Positions 1-6,482 of a stretch of 64,000 bases of DNA are shown piece by piece (position 1 is the stretch's first letter; every line of letters starts with the position of its first letter). The translations under genes were made by a program, and so were the position numbers. This DNA comes from Acinetobacter sp. ANC 4910. Lineage in GTDB: Bacteria; Pseudomonadota; Gammaproteobacteria; Pseudomonadales; Moraxellaceae. The notes under the pieces are model-generated. The model saw nothing but the letters and a program-made list of their open reading frames with translations. It was not told the origin of the DNA and did no database searches. Where the stretch lies: assembly GCF_004331035.1 (NCBI RefSeq), contig NZ_SJNT01000005.1, forward strand, positions 1-64,000, written 5' to 3'.

Positions 1-107
1 TTTTGTTAATTATTTTTAAACTTATTCAAGACTTCTAGATTCTACCGCTTGGGCTAAATCCTTGTTTCTCAACAAGTTTTAATCAACATCACCGCCGATG
101 GATGTGC

Positions 108-135
108 ATTCTACAGCATTTCTAATCCCTTGCAA
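108..135 (-). promoter_or_regulatory. Stable-RNA-type sigma70 promoter reading left out of the window
   Basis: On the minus strand a -35 TTGCAA (130-135) is followed after 16 bases by a -10 TAGAAT (108-113) and then GCACA, the same -10/discriminator seen at the tRNA promoter at 3187-3215. The DNA upstream of the -35 (136-185) is very A/T-rich, like an UP element. A small hairpin (CTTGTT/AACAAG, 61-76) lies in the predicted leader. The transcript leaves the window at base 1, so its product cannot be seen; an rRNA or tRNA operon is the natural guess. The rest of 136-286 is the upstream region of yfiR, with no convincing promoter that I can call. Confidence 0.6.
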
Positions 136-286
136 TACCCTTTTTAGAATTAATTAAACAAGCGTTCTTTTTTTAATCAAATCTTGTAGTTTCTAGCTTC
201 CAAACCTCGAATAAGAGAACTATTTTTATTCACTACTTTTAGCTACAATCATCAACTTATTTCACCTATTAATTAAATTACTTGAA

Positions 287-790
287 ATGGTTAACACTAA
301 AATAAGGGTTTATGTATTTATTTTCATCACTGCATTGATGTCAAAGCCTGTATATGCCGTTTCTACACATAATATGTTTATTATCACGCTGTCTATTTTA
401 AGTTATGCAAAATGGAATACCCCCACTCCAGCTTTATGCGTAATTGATAATCCAAACTATGCCTTACAATTTAACCAAGCCATTCGCTTACAAGGTTATC
501 ATTACAAAATTTCATCTATTCGTTTAAATGAATTAGATAAGTCTTCGTGTAATGCCATTTTTTTATCTACATTTTCACCACAAGAAGAACAGAAAATTAT
601 TCACAGTCAAAGACAGGATCCTCCCCTCTCTTTTAGTTCGACCAACCAAGCCTGTGAAATTGGTAGCGCCTTCTGCCTTTACACACGTAATAACAACACC
701 TCATTTAAAGTGAATTTAGATAGTTTAAGTCAATCCAAAGTACGGGTTGATCCACGGGTGTTATTGCTTGCGAAAGCGACGGAGCAATAA
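287..790 (+). CDS. yfiR: YfiR-like periplasmic repressor of a diguanylate cyclase
   Basis: Small exported protein of 167 residues with a signal peptide (about residues 5-24). It resembles YfiR (DUF4154), the periplasmic inhibitor of the membrane diguanylate cyclase YfiN. Its four cysteines (51, 88, 123, 130) are spaced 37, 35 and 7, almost the pattern of Pseudomonas YfiR (71, 110, 145, 152), where the last close pair forms a disulfide important for stability. It is the first gene of a yfiR-yfiN-yfiB set, with only two bases before yfiN. In the known system YfiR keeps YfiN off until YfiB sequesters it during envelope or redox stress. Overall similarity is modest, so the call rests on cysteine spacing and gene order. 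The ribosome-binding site is weak, so the exact start is less certain. Confidence 0.82.
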   Translation: MVNTKIRVYVFIFITALMSKPVYAVSTHNMFIITLSILSYAKWNTPTPALCVIDNPNYALQFNQAIRLQGYHYKISSIRLNELDKSSCNAIFLSTFSPQEEQKIIHSQRQDPPLSFSSTNQACEIGSAFCLYTRNNNTSFKVNLDSLSQSKVRVDPRVLLLAKATEQ

Positions 791-792
791 GA

Positions 793-2004
793 ATGGCTAA
801 ATTTTCCCACATGACCTCCCTACAATCTCTGTTTAAACGCTCACAACTGGCGATGTTTGCTTTAACTTTTTCGATTTGCACGCTTATTTTTATTGTCGTT
901 TCCACCTACACCATGAACACTTATGCAAAACAAAGCTTAAATATTCTTGCTGAGTCATTGAGTGAGCGCATACAACCCGCAATGGTATTTAATGACCGCA
1001 TGACCATCCAGCAAATTTTAAATAACTACACTACACAATATTCTATTCGCTCCATTCAAGTCATTGATGCATCAAAACATGAAATTGCAAACAGTAAACA
1101 AACGGTTCAATCGTTCCAAAACACTCAAAGCATTTTAGATCATTTATTTTTTCAGCAACCCATTGAAATGGCTATTCGGCATAATCAACAGTATTACGGC
1201 TCGATCGTGGTCTATGGCAGTTCACAAAGTCTGTTAGATTTTTTCTTTAAAATTTTAATTGGTTTATGTCTGGCTATTATTTTAATTTTGTTTGCGCTTC
1301 TTTGGTCCGTGCGCTCCACATACCAATATTTAATGCGCTCTATTCATCCACTAGTCTCTACTGCTCGTGAAATTAGTGAATTTAAAGCTTATCAACTACG
1401 CCTGCCACATTCCAACATCAAAGAACTACAACAACTGAATGATGTGTTTAATGAACTGTTAGATAAGATTCAAGCATCTACCCAAAAACTACGTGCGGAA
1501 AACGATGTATTGGCTCATCAAGCATTACACGATCAGCTTACACAACTGCCTAACCGTCATTATTTTTATCAAACACTCTTGGCTAGCTTTGAACAATCAC
1601 CCAAAACCACCTCTGCATTATTTTTCATTGACAATAATAACTTTAAAGAAATCAACGATAAATATGGTCATTTGGCGGGTGATGCAGTATTACAGGAAAT
1701 GGCGAAGCGTTTGCAAAACAGCTTAAGACAAGATGATTTTATTGCACGACTGGGTGGAGATGAATTTGCCATTCTCATCCGCAACATCTCCAAGACCGAG
1801 CACCTCACCAAAATTAGTGAAAATTTATTGAAATGCTGTGAACAACCGCTTCATTTTGACCAGCATCAGATTTATTTCAGCTTCTCTATCGGGATTGCTT
1901 CAACCGAGCAAGCACATAGTCCTGAAGATCTCATCACTGCCGCCGATAGCGCAATGTATAAAGCAAAAACATTGCAACAAGGCTGGTACTTCTCTCTACG
2001 TTAG
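793..2004 (+). CDS. yfiN: YfiN-like membrane diguanylate cyclase (HAMP-GGDEF)
   Basis: Makes cyclic di-GMP from two GTP at the inner membrane, promoting a sessile state. The 403-residue protein has a first membrane helix (about 19-40), a periplasmic sensor part (about 41-150), a second helix (about 152-172), a HAMP-like linker (about 175-232) and a C-terminal GGDEF domain (about 245-400). The active-site GGDEF (321-325) is intact. An RxxD inhibitory I-site (Arg312, Asp315) lies exactly five residues before it, so both catalysis and product inhibition look functional. No EAL domain is present. GGAG (781-784), overlapping the end of yfiR, serves as ribosome-binding site. Placement between yfiR and yfiB says its activity is set by periplasmic YfiR binding. 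Confidence 0.9.
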   Translation: MAKFSHMTSLQSLFKRSQLAMFALTFSICTLIFIVVSTYTMNTYAKQSLNILAESLSERIQPAMVFNDRMTIQQILNNYTTQYSIRSIQVIDASKHEIANSKQTVQSFQNTQSILDHLFFQQPIEMAIRHNQQYYGSIVVYGSSQSLLDFFFKILIGLCLAIILILFALLWSVRSTYQYLMRSIHPLVSTAREISEFKAYQLRLPHSNIKELQQLNDVFNELLDKIQASTQKLRAENDVLAHQALHDQLTQLPNRHYFYQTLLASFEQSPKTTSALFFIDNNNFKEINDKYGHLAGDAVLQEMAKRLQNSLRQDDFIARLGGDEFAILIRNISKTEHLTKISENLLKCCEQPLHFDQHQIYFSFSIGIASTEQAHSPEDLITAADSAMYKAKTLQQGWYFSLR

Positions 2005-2014
2005 GAACTTTACA

Positions 2015-2500
2015 ATGGTAACCTTTTCCCGCCCTATTAAACTCGCACTCATTCTATTGCTCAGTAGCGTTTTGAGTGCATGTGCCAGTTGGGGACATTT
2101 AAACTATAAGCAAGCTCGCATGCTTAAAAAAGAGGGCTTCGTATTAACAGATGAAGGCTGGAGTTTACGCTTGCCAGAGCGTCTATTGTTTGGTTTTGAC
2201 AGCTATGAAATTAAAACTGAGCAAACTCACGAACTCACGCGCCTTTCAACCCAATTACAAAAATATAAGCTCAATAAAATTAAGATTGTCGGTCATACCG
2301 ATGATATTGGCGATAGCACTTACAATCAAATTTTGTCAGAAAAACGCGCGACCAGTGTATCTACAATTTTCCTTCAAACAGGTTTTCAACCCAACAACCT
2401 TCACACTATTGGACGTGGTTCTTCACAGCCCCTTGTAGAAAATAGCTCTGATGAAAATCGTGCAACCAACCGTCGCGTAAATATTATTATTATCCCTTAA
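2015..2500 (+). CDS. yfiB: YfiB-like OmpA/Pal-type lipoprotein
   Basis: Outer-membrane lipoprotein of 161 residues with a signal peptide, an LSAC lipobox (lipidated Cys23) and a C-terminal OmpA-like peptidoglycan-binding domain (about 55-160). The domain shows the family marks GHTD..G, a following N..LS..RA segment, and a late NRRV. I chose the ATG at 2015 because it follows an AGGA ribosome-binding site at the yfiN stop and puts the lipobox in the right place; the frame is open further upstream, but that part overlaps yfiN. In Pseudomonas, YfiB captures YfiR at the outer membrane and so releases YfiN. Here it completes that three-gene set and is followed by a terminator. Confidence 0.87.
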   Translation: MVTFSRPIKLALILLLSSVLSACASWGHLNYKQARMLKKEGFVLTDEGWSLRLPERLLFGFDSYEIKTEQTHELTRLSTQLQKYKLNKIKIVGHTDDIGDSTYNQILSEKRATSVSTIFLQTGFQPNNLHTIGRGSSQPLVENSSDENRATNRRVNIIIIP

Positions 2501-2569
2501 GACTTGAATAGCTAAACTGTATTCGAGTTATAAAATAACTTACAAACTTATCAACGCTTATAATATTTC

Positions 2570-2606
2570 AGGTTGTCTAGCAATTTACGAAGACAACCTT
2601 TTTTTG
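2570..2606 (+). terminator. Intrinsic terminator of yfiRNB
   Basis: Nine-base perfect stem AGGTTGTCT/AGACAACCT (2570-2578 and 2591-2599) with a 12-base loop, followed directly by a T-run. Confidence 0.85.
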
Positions 2607-2703
2607 ATTTAAAAAACTAAAGATAAAACAAGGGAATTTCGCTAGCAAGCGTGATTATACGAATCTAAGAAGATATCATGTTGGATAGCTAAATTTCAGA
2701 CAT

Positions 2704-2724
2704 AAAAAAACCGCTTAACGCGGC
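2704..2724 (-). terminator. Intrinsic terminator of the tRNA operon
   Basis: On the minus strand CCGC-GTTAA-GCGG is followed by seven T. It lies about 30 bases after the last tRNA, as expected for the end of the leftward tRNA transcript. Confidence 0.8.
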
Positions 2725-2750
2725 ATCTTTATCTCGACCATTTTAATAAA

Positions 2751-2827
2751 TGGTCGGAGCAGTAGGATTCGAACCTACGACCCCCTGGTCCCAAACCAGG
2801 TGCACTACCAGGCTGTGCTATGCTCCG
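2751..2827 (-). tRNA. tRNA-Pro (TGG), copy 2
   Basis: Full cloverleaf on the minus strand: acceptor CGGAGCA/TGCTCCG, T-arm GTTCGAATC, anticodon loop TTTGGGA giving TGG, and an encoded CCA (2751-2753). The mature part is identical to the tRNA at 3063-3139. It is the last gene of a Pro-Arg-His-Pro operon and decodes CCN proline codons. Confidence 0.97.
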
Positions 2828-2831
2828 AAAT

Positions 2832-2908
2832 TGGGGTGAATGACGGGATTCGAACCCGCGACAACTGGAATCACAATCCAGGGCTCTACCAACTGAGCTA
2901 CATCCACC
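2832..2908 (-). tRNA. tRNA-His (GTG)
   Basis: Cloverleaf on the minus strand with acceptor GTGGATG/CATTCAC, anticodon loop TTGTGAT giving GTG, discriminator C and an encoded CCA. The extra 5' G (position -1, base 2908) that marks tRNA-His is present opposite C73. Confidence 0.97.
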
Positions 2909-2940
2909 ACTATATAGTTCTACAATATCAAGCTACCAAA

Positions 2941-3017
2941 TGGCGCGCCTGACAGGATTCGAACCTGTGACCATCCGCTTAGAAGGCGGATGCTCTATCC
3001 AACTGAGCTACAGGCGC
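2941..3017 (-). tRNA. tRNA-Arg (TCT)
   Basis: Cloverleaf on the minus strand with acceptor GCGCCTG/CAGGCGC, anticodon stem TCCGC/GCGGA, loop CTTCTAA giving TCT, and an encoded CCA (2941-2943). It reads AGA/AGG arginine codons. Confidence 0.97.
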
Positions 3018-3062
3018 ATGACCGATGATACTAATATCATATGATACTTTGCCTTGAAGAAT

Positions 3063-3139
3063 TGGTCGGAGCAGTAGGATTCGAACCTACGACCCCCTGG
3101 TCCCAAACCAGGTGCACTACCAGGCTGTGCTATGCTCCG
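3063..3139 (-). tRNA. tRNA-Pro (TGG), copy 1
   Basis: First gene of the leftward tRNA operon; same mature sequence as the copy at 2751-2827, with anticodon TGG and encoded CCA (3063-3065). The set of Pro, Arg and His genes recalls the argX-hisR-leuT-proM operon of enterics, but here proline is doubled and leucine is absent. Confidence 0.97.
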
Positions 3140-3155
3140 ATTCATCTCAGCTTTT

Positions 3156-3182
3156 ACCGTATCGCACATCGTGCGGTACGGT
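3156..3182 (-). repeat. Hairpin in the tRNA-operon leader
   Basis: Twelve-base arms ACCGTATCGCAC and GTGCGGTACGGT around a 3-base loop, with one mismatch. It lies between the promoter (3187-3215) and the first tRNA (starting at 3139), so it forms in the 5' leader, where it could help define processing of the precursor. No T-run follows, so it is not a terminator. Confidence 0.6.
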
Positions 3183-3186
3183 GTGC

Positions 3187-3215
3187 ATTCTAGGCGTGAC
3201 GCCCAAGAACGTCAA
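3187..3215 (-). promoter_or_regulatory. Promoter of the tRNA operon
   Basis: TTGACG (3210-3215), a 17-base spacer and TAGAAT (3187-3192) on the minus strand, followed by a GC-containing discriminator GCACACC typical of stringently controlled stable-RNA promoters. The predicted start is about 40 bases before the first tRNA. Confidence 0.8.
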
Positions 3216-3253
3216 CACCTATATTTAAAAAAAGTTAAAAAAACACATCAACC

Positions 3254-3288
3254 GTATAAATATCAAGCATTTCTGATATTTTTTATAC
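3254..3288 (-). terminator. Possible terminator after nadA
   Basis: Arms GTATAAATATCA and TGATATT...TTATAC form an A/T-rich stem just after the nadA stop on the minus strand. No long T-run follows directly, so efficiency is doubtful. Confidence 0.4.
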
Positions 3289-3293
3289 AAATT

Positions 3294-4361
3294 TTAACGT
3301 TTTAAGCTCGCACTGAAGTTAAGCATACGATCTAAAGGTAATTTAGCGCGTTCCGCCAAAGCTGGATCAACATGAATTTCCTGATCGCCTCGCTGTAATA
3401 CTTGCAAAATACCATCCAATTCATTCATAGCCATCCAAGGACAATGTGCACAAGAACGACATGTCGCGCCCTCACCTGCTGTCGGTGCTTCAACTAAAAT
3501 TTTATTGGGTACCGCTTGTTGCATCTTGTAGAAAATACCGCGATCTGTCGCCACGATTAAACGCTCATGCGGTAAGGTCTGTGCAGCTTTAATCAGTTGA
3601 GAAGTACTACCAACGGCGTCTGCAATATCAACCACAGACTCTGGTGATTCAGGATGAACCAAAACTGCTGCATCTGGATAGAGTGCTTTCATATTGGCAA
3701 TACCACGTGCACGGAATTCTTCATGTACGATACATGCGCCATCCCAAAGTAGCATATCTGCACCCGTTTTCTTTTGAATATAGCGCCCCAAGTGCTGATC
3801 TGGTGCCCAAATGATCTTCTGACCCAAGCTATCCAAGTGCTCAATAATCTCAACAGCACAACTAGAAGTCACGACCCAATCTGCACGTGCTTTTACAGCA
3901 GCAGAAGTATTGGCATAGACCACGACAGTATGATCAGGATGCTGGTCACAGAACGCTGTAAATTCATCTACAGGGCAACCTAAATCGAGTGAGCAAGTTG
4001 CTTCTAGCGTCGGCATGAGTACCGTTTTTTCTGGCGAGAGAATTTTTGCTGTTTCTCCCATGAATTTCACACCAGCCACAACTAAAGTTGAGGCAGGATG
4101 ATCACGACCAAAGCGAGCCATTTCCAAGGAATCTGATACACAACCGCCGGTTAATTCTGCCAATTCCTGTACTTCAGGATCGCAGTAATAATGCGCGACA
4201 AGAACCGCATCACGTTTTTTTAATTCCGCTCTGATTTGTTCAAATTTTTCCTGTTTAGCTTGCTCAGTCCAATGATTGTCTTTTGGCTCGCCTAAACGGT
4301 CTAAATGCGCCTGCACAATCGATTTTGCGTCATTGGCAATTAAATTGGTCGCATCATTCAT
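3294..4361 (-). CDS. nadA: Quinolinate synthase NadA
   Basis: Condenses iminoaspartate with dihydroxyacetone phosphate to quinolinate in de novo NAD synthesis, in the cytoplasm. The 355-residue product has the normal NadA length and cysteines. By position the [4Fe-4S] ligands should be Cys123 (in CSLDLGC), Cys210 and Cys307, the last inside a CxxCxxC run (301-307) as in the enterobacterial enzyme. The N-terminal [13 protein letters not shown] and HPESP segments are also family marks. It stands alone between the tRNA operon and argJ, with its own 106-base leader that contains a long inverted repeat (4416-4444). nadB is not in this window. Confidence 0.95.
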   Translation of the reverse strand: MNDATNLIANDAKSIVQAHLDRLGEPKDNHWTEQAKQEKFEQIRAELKKRDAVLVAHYYCDPEVQELAELTGGCVSDSLEMARFGRDHPASTLVVAGVKFMGETAKILSPEKTVLMPTLEATCSLDLGCPVDEFTAFCDQHPDHTVVVYANTSAAVKARADWVVTSSCAVEIIEHLDSLGQKIIWAPDQHLGRYIQKKTGADMLLWDGACIVHEEFRARGIANMKALYPDAAVLVHPESPESVVDIADAVGSTSQLIKAAQTLPHERLIVATDRGIFYKMQQAVPNKILVEAPTAGEGATCRSCAHCPWMAMNELDGILQVLQRGDQEIHVDPALAERAKLPLDRMLNFSASLKR

Positions 4362-4415
4362 AAAAACGTCTTCTCTATCCCAGCTGCTTGTTCACAAGCG
4401 GTGCATCCATAACAC

Positions 4416-4444
4416 GGTCAATTTGGCATTGTGCCGAATTGACC
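4416..4444 (-). promoter_or_regulatory. Long inverted repeat in the nadA leader
   Basis: GGTCAATT-T-GGCA (4416-4428) and TGCC-G-AATTGACC (4432-4444) form a 13-pair stem with one G/T wobble and a 3-base loop. There is no T-run on either side. It sits between the argJ terminator and nadA, so it may be a repressor operator or an RNA leader element controlling NAD synthesis. A second short palindrome (CTTGT-TC-ACAAG, near 4387-4398) lies closer to nadA. I do not recognise either as a known regulator's site. Confidence 0.5.
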
Positions 4445-4467
4445 AGTCATTCAAAACTTTACTTGGT

Positions 4468-4493
4468 AAAAAAGCCTCACAACGGAGGCTTTT
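4468..4493 (-). terminator. Intrinsic terminator of argJ
   Basis: On the minus strand AAGCCTC-CGTTGT-GAGGCTT followed by T residues, just after the argJ stop. Confidence 0.85.
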
Positions 4494-4509
4494 CTTCACT
4501 CAAATGCCA

Positions 4510-5730
4510 TTAAGAACGGTAATCCGCATTAATTTTGACATAGTCATAAGATAAATCACAGGTATAGACCGTGTCCTTCGCTTGACCGCGACCTAAGTCC
4601 ACCCGAATCGTAATCTCTGGTTGTGCCATTACGCGTGCGCCTTCGGCTTCCGTATAATCCGCTGCAGCGCCACCATCCTTACAGATTTGTACATCATCTA
4701 ACCAAACCTGAATTTTTTCAACCTCTAATTTTTTTACCCCAGCATAACCAATGGCAGCCAAAATACGTCCCCAGTTTGGATCTGAAGCAAAGAATGCCGT
4801 TTTTACTAACGGAGAGTGTGCAATACTGTAGGCGACATCACAACATTCTTGCGTATCGGCACCACCTTCAACAGCTACTGTCATAAACTTTGTTGCGCCC
4901 TCACCATCACGTATGATCAGTTGTGCTAAGCGTTTCATGACACGAACGAGCACTTCAAGCACAGTTGCATAACGCGCATCTTCAGTTGATGTAATTTCAA
5001 CACCACCAGCTTGACCCGTTGCGACAAAAATACAAGAGTCATTGGTGGAGGTATCTCCATCAATCGTAATGCGATTAAAGGATTGATTCACAGCAATCTG
5101 TAACAATTGTTGAACCAATGCACGTGAAATCGGTGCATCCGTCGCAACATAGCCCAACATGGTTGCCATATTGGGACGAATCATGCCAGCACCTTTAGAG
5201 ATACCCGTCATGGTGTACACAACACCATCTAGTTCAAATTGCTCAGATGCCCCCTTAGGTGTTGTATCCGTAGTCATAATGCCAAATGCAGCATTTGTCC
5301 AAGCATCTTCCTGCAAACTGTCTAACGCAGGCTGTAAACCTGTAACTAAACGTGGCAATGGTAATTGCTCGCCAATTACACCCGTGGAAAAAGGTAAAAT
5401 TTGTTCTGGGTTAACACCTGCCAATTTCGCCAATTGCACACAAGTTTCTTGGGCATTTTGCATTCCCAAAGTGCCAGTACCAGCATTGGCATTGCCTGTA
5501 TTAATAATTAAGTAGCGCGGGTTTCCCATGGCTAAATGTGCCTTAGACACATGTACAGGTGCTGCACAGAATGCGTTCTGTGTGAAAACACCCGCAACAT
5601 TTGAACCTTCGGCAAATTCAAAAATGACCAGATCACGTCGGTTCTGATAGCGAATATATGCTTCGGCCGAACCGATTTTTACCCCTTTAACCACATGCAT
5701 CTGTGGCATAGTAACGTCACCCACTGCCAT
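4510..5730 (-). CDS. argJ: ArgJ: ornithine/glutamate N-acetyltransferase
   Basis: Transfers acetyl from N-acetylornithine to glutamate, closing the arginine acetyl cycle; many ArgJ proteins also make N-acetylglutamate from acetyl-CoA. The 406-residue precursor carries the self-cleavage signature [14 protein letters not shown] (179-192). Cleavage before Thr190 would give alpha and beta chains with Thr190 as N-terminal nucleophile. Other family marks are NTGNANAGTG (77-86) and the C-terminal [13 protein letters not shown]. It lies downstream of a small secreted-protein gene but is separated from it by a terminator and about 180 bases, so it is probably transcribed on its own. Whether it is mono- or bifunctional cannot be read from the sequence. 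Confidence 0.96.
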   Translation of the reverse strand: MAVGDVTMPQMHVVKGVKIGSAEAYIRYQNRRDLVIFEFAEGSNVAGVFTQNAFCAAPVHVSKAHLAMGNPRYLIINTGNANAGTGTLGMQNAQETCVQLAKLAGVNPEQILPFSTGVIGEQLPLPRLVTGLQPALDSLQEDAWTNAAFGIMTTDTTPKGASEQFELDGVVYTMTGISKGAGMIRPNMATMLGYVATDAPISRALVQQLLQIAVNQSFNRITIDGDTSTNDSCIFVATGQAGGVEITSTEDARYATVLEVLVRVMKRLAQLIIRDGEGATKFMTVAVEGGADTQECCDVAYSIAHSPLVKTAFFASDPNWGRILAAIGYAGVKKLEVEKIQVWLDDVQICKDGGAAADYTEAEGARVMAQPEITIRVDLGRGQAKDTVYTCDLSYDYVKINADYRS

Positions 5731-5910
5731 TTTTAAATGTCCATTTCGTTGTTCAAGTAAGTATCACAGCTTAGTAGAAATGCAGCTAAAAATCGAGGAG
5801 TTTCAGGCAATTTCCTGCGTATTCCGATTACTCAAAGCAAAATTATTTTTAGCTCAATCAAAAATAGCATGTCGTTCAATTCAATTAGGCTTGAGCTAAA
5901 ACTTATACAT

Positions 5911-5934
5911 AAAAAAAGCAGCTCGTAAGCTGCC
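5911..5934 (-). terminator. Intrinsic terminator after the small secreted-protein gene
   Basis: Minus-strand GCAGCT-TACG-AGCTGC followed by seven T. Confidence 0.85.
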
Positions 5935-5949
5935 TGTTGATATATTGAC

Positions 5950-6306
5950 TTAGTTTGCAGCCAACTGTGTTGAACTACCTACCAGGGTCTGTTTCGCTTG
6001 TTCTTGGCTTTCCATCGAAAGTGCTGGATTTGTCGCGACAATACGAGTTGCCGTCGTTGTGGTTGCAGCACTCACGGCTGCTGTTTTTAAGATGATTGGG
6101 CGCTGTTGTGGATTTGGAAAAGCATATTTTATTCCTGTGCGCGGGCTCATTACAGTCACATTAGTATCTTGTACCGTGGCTGACGCAGTGGTTGCACCTT
6201 GAGCAGCTTGCACTTTTGCAACCGTTGTTGTTTCAGGCGTATTTGCCAGAGCCAAAGTCGGAATTGCCAAAACAGCAATGACTAAAGGTTGTAATAATTT
6301 TTTCAT
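5950..6306 (-). CDS. Small secreted Ala/Thr-rich protein of unknown function
   Basis: Unrecognised 118-residue protein. Starting at the ATG at 6306 gives a clean signal peptide (MKKLLQPLVIAVLAIPTLALA, cut near residue 21). The mature part is rich in Ala, Thr, Val and Gln and has no cysteine after the signal, so it is a soluble periplasmic or secreted product rather than a lipoprotein. A short less biased segment (MSPRTGIKYAFPNPQQRP) is the only part that looks folded. The open frame extends 14 codons upstream, but that part is not signal-like. The gene has terminators on both sides (6415-6462 and 5911-5934), so it is a single-gene unit between secA and argJ. Confidence 0.65.
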   Translation of the reverse strand: MKKLLQPLVIAVLAIPTLALANTPETTTVAKVQAAQGATTASATVQDTNVTVMSPRTGIKYAFPNPQQRPIILKTAAVSAATTTTATRIVATNPALSMESQEQAKQTLVGSSTQLAAN

Positions 6307-6414
6307 TATCTTTCGCTTTTCAGGTTCCAATGTGCAACTTAATACCACTTAATAATAGACACTGCAAACCTTATTCACATCTTGAAAATATTTAACTACA
6401 GTTCACACAAAAAC

Positions 6415-6462
6415 AAAAAACCCTTGCAGTACTTCAAAAAGATAGAAGCCATACAAGGGTTT
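6415..6462 (-). terminator. Intrinsic terminator of secA
   Basis: Minus-strand arms AAACCCTTG and CAAGGGTTT with a long loop (6427-6453), followed by T residues, directly after the secA stop. Confidence 0.75.
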
Positions 6463-6482
6463 ACTTTAGTCAGTTGATAAAA

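Noticed and set aside
1838-2014. N-terminal extension of YfiB into yfiN
   Set aside because: It would put 59 non-signal residues before a clear lipobox signal peptide; the ATG at 2015 has a good ribosome-binding site.
2751-3139. One of the two tRNA-Pro genes as a pseudogene
   Set aside because: Both copies have full cloverleafs, identical mature sequences and encoded CCA.
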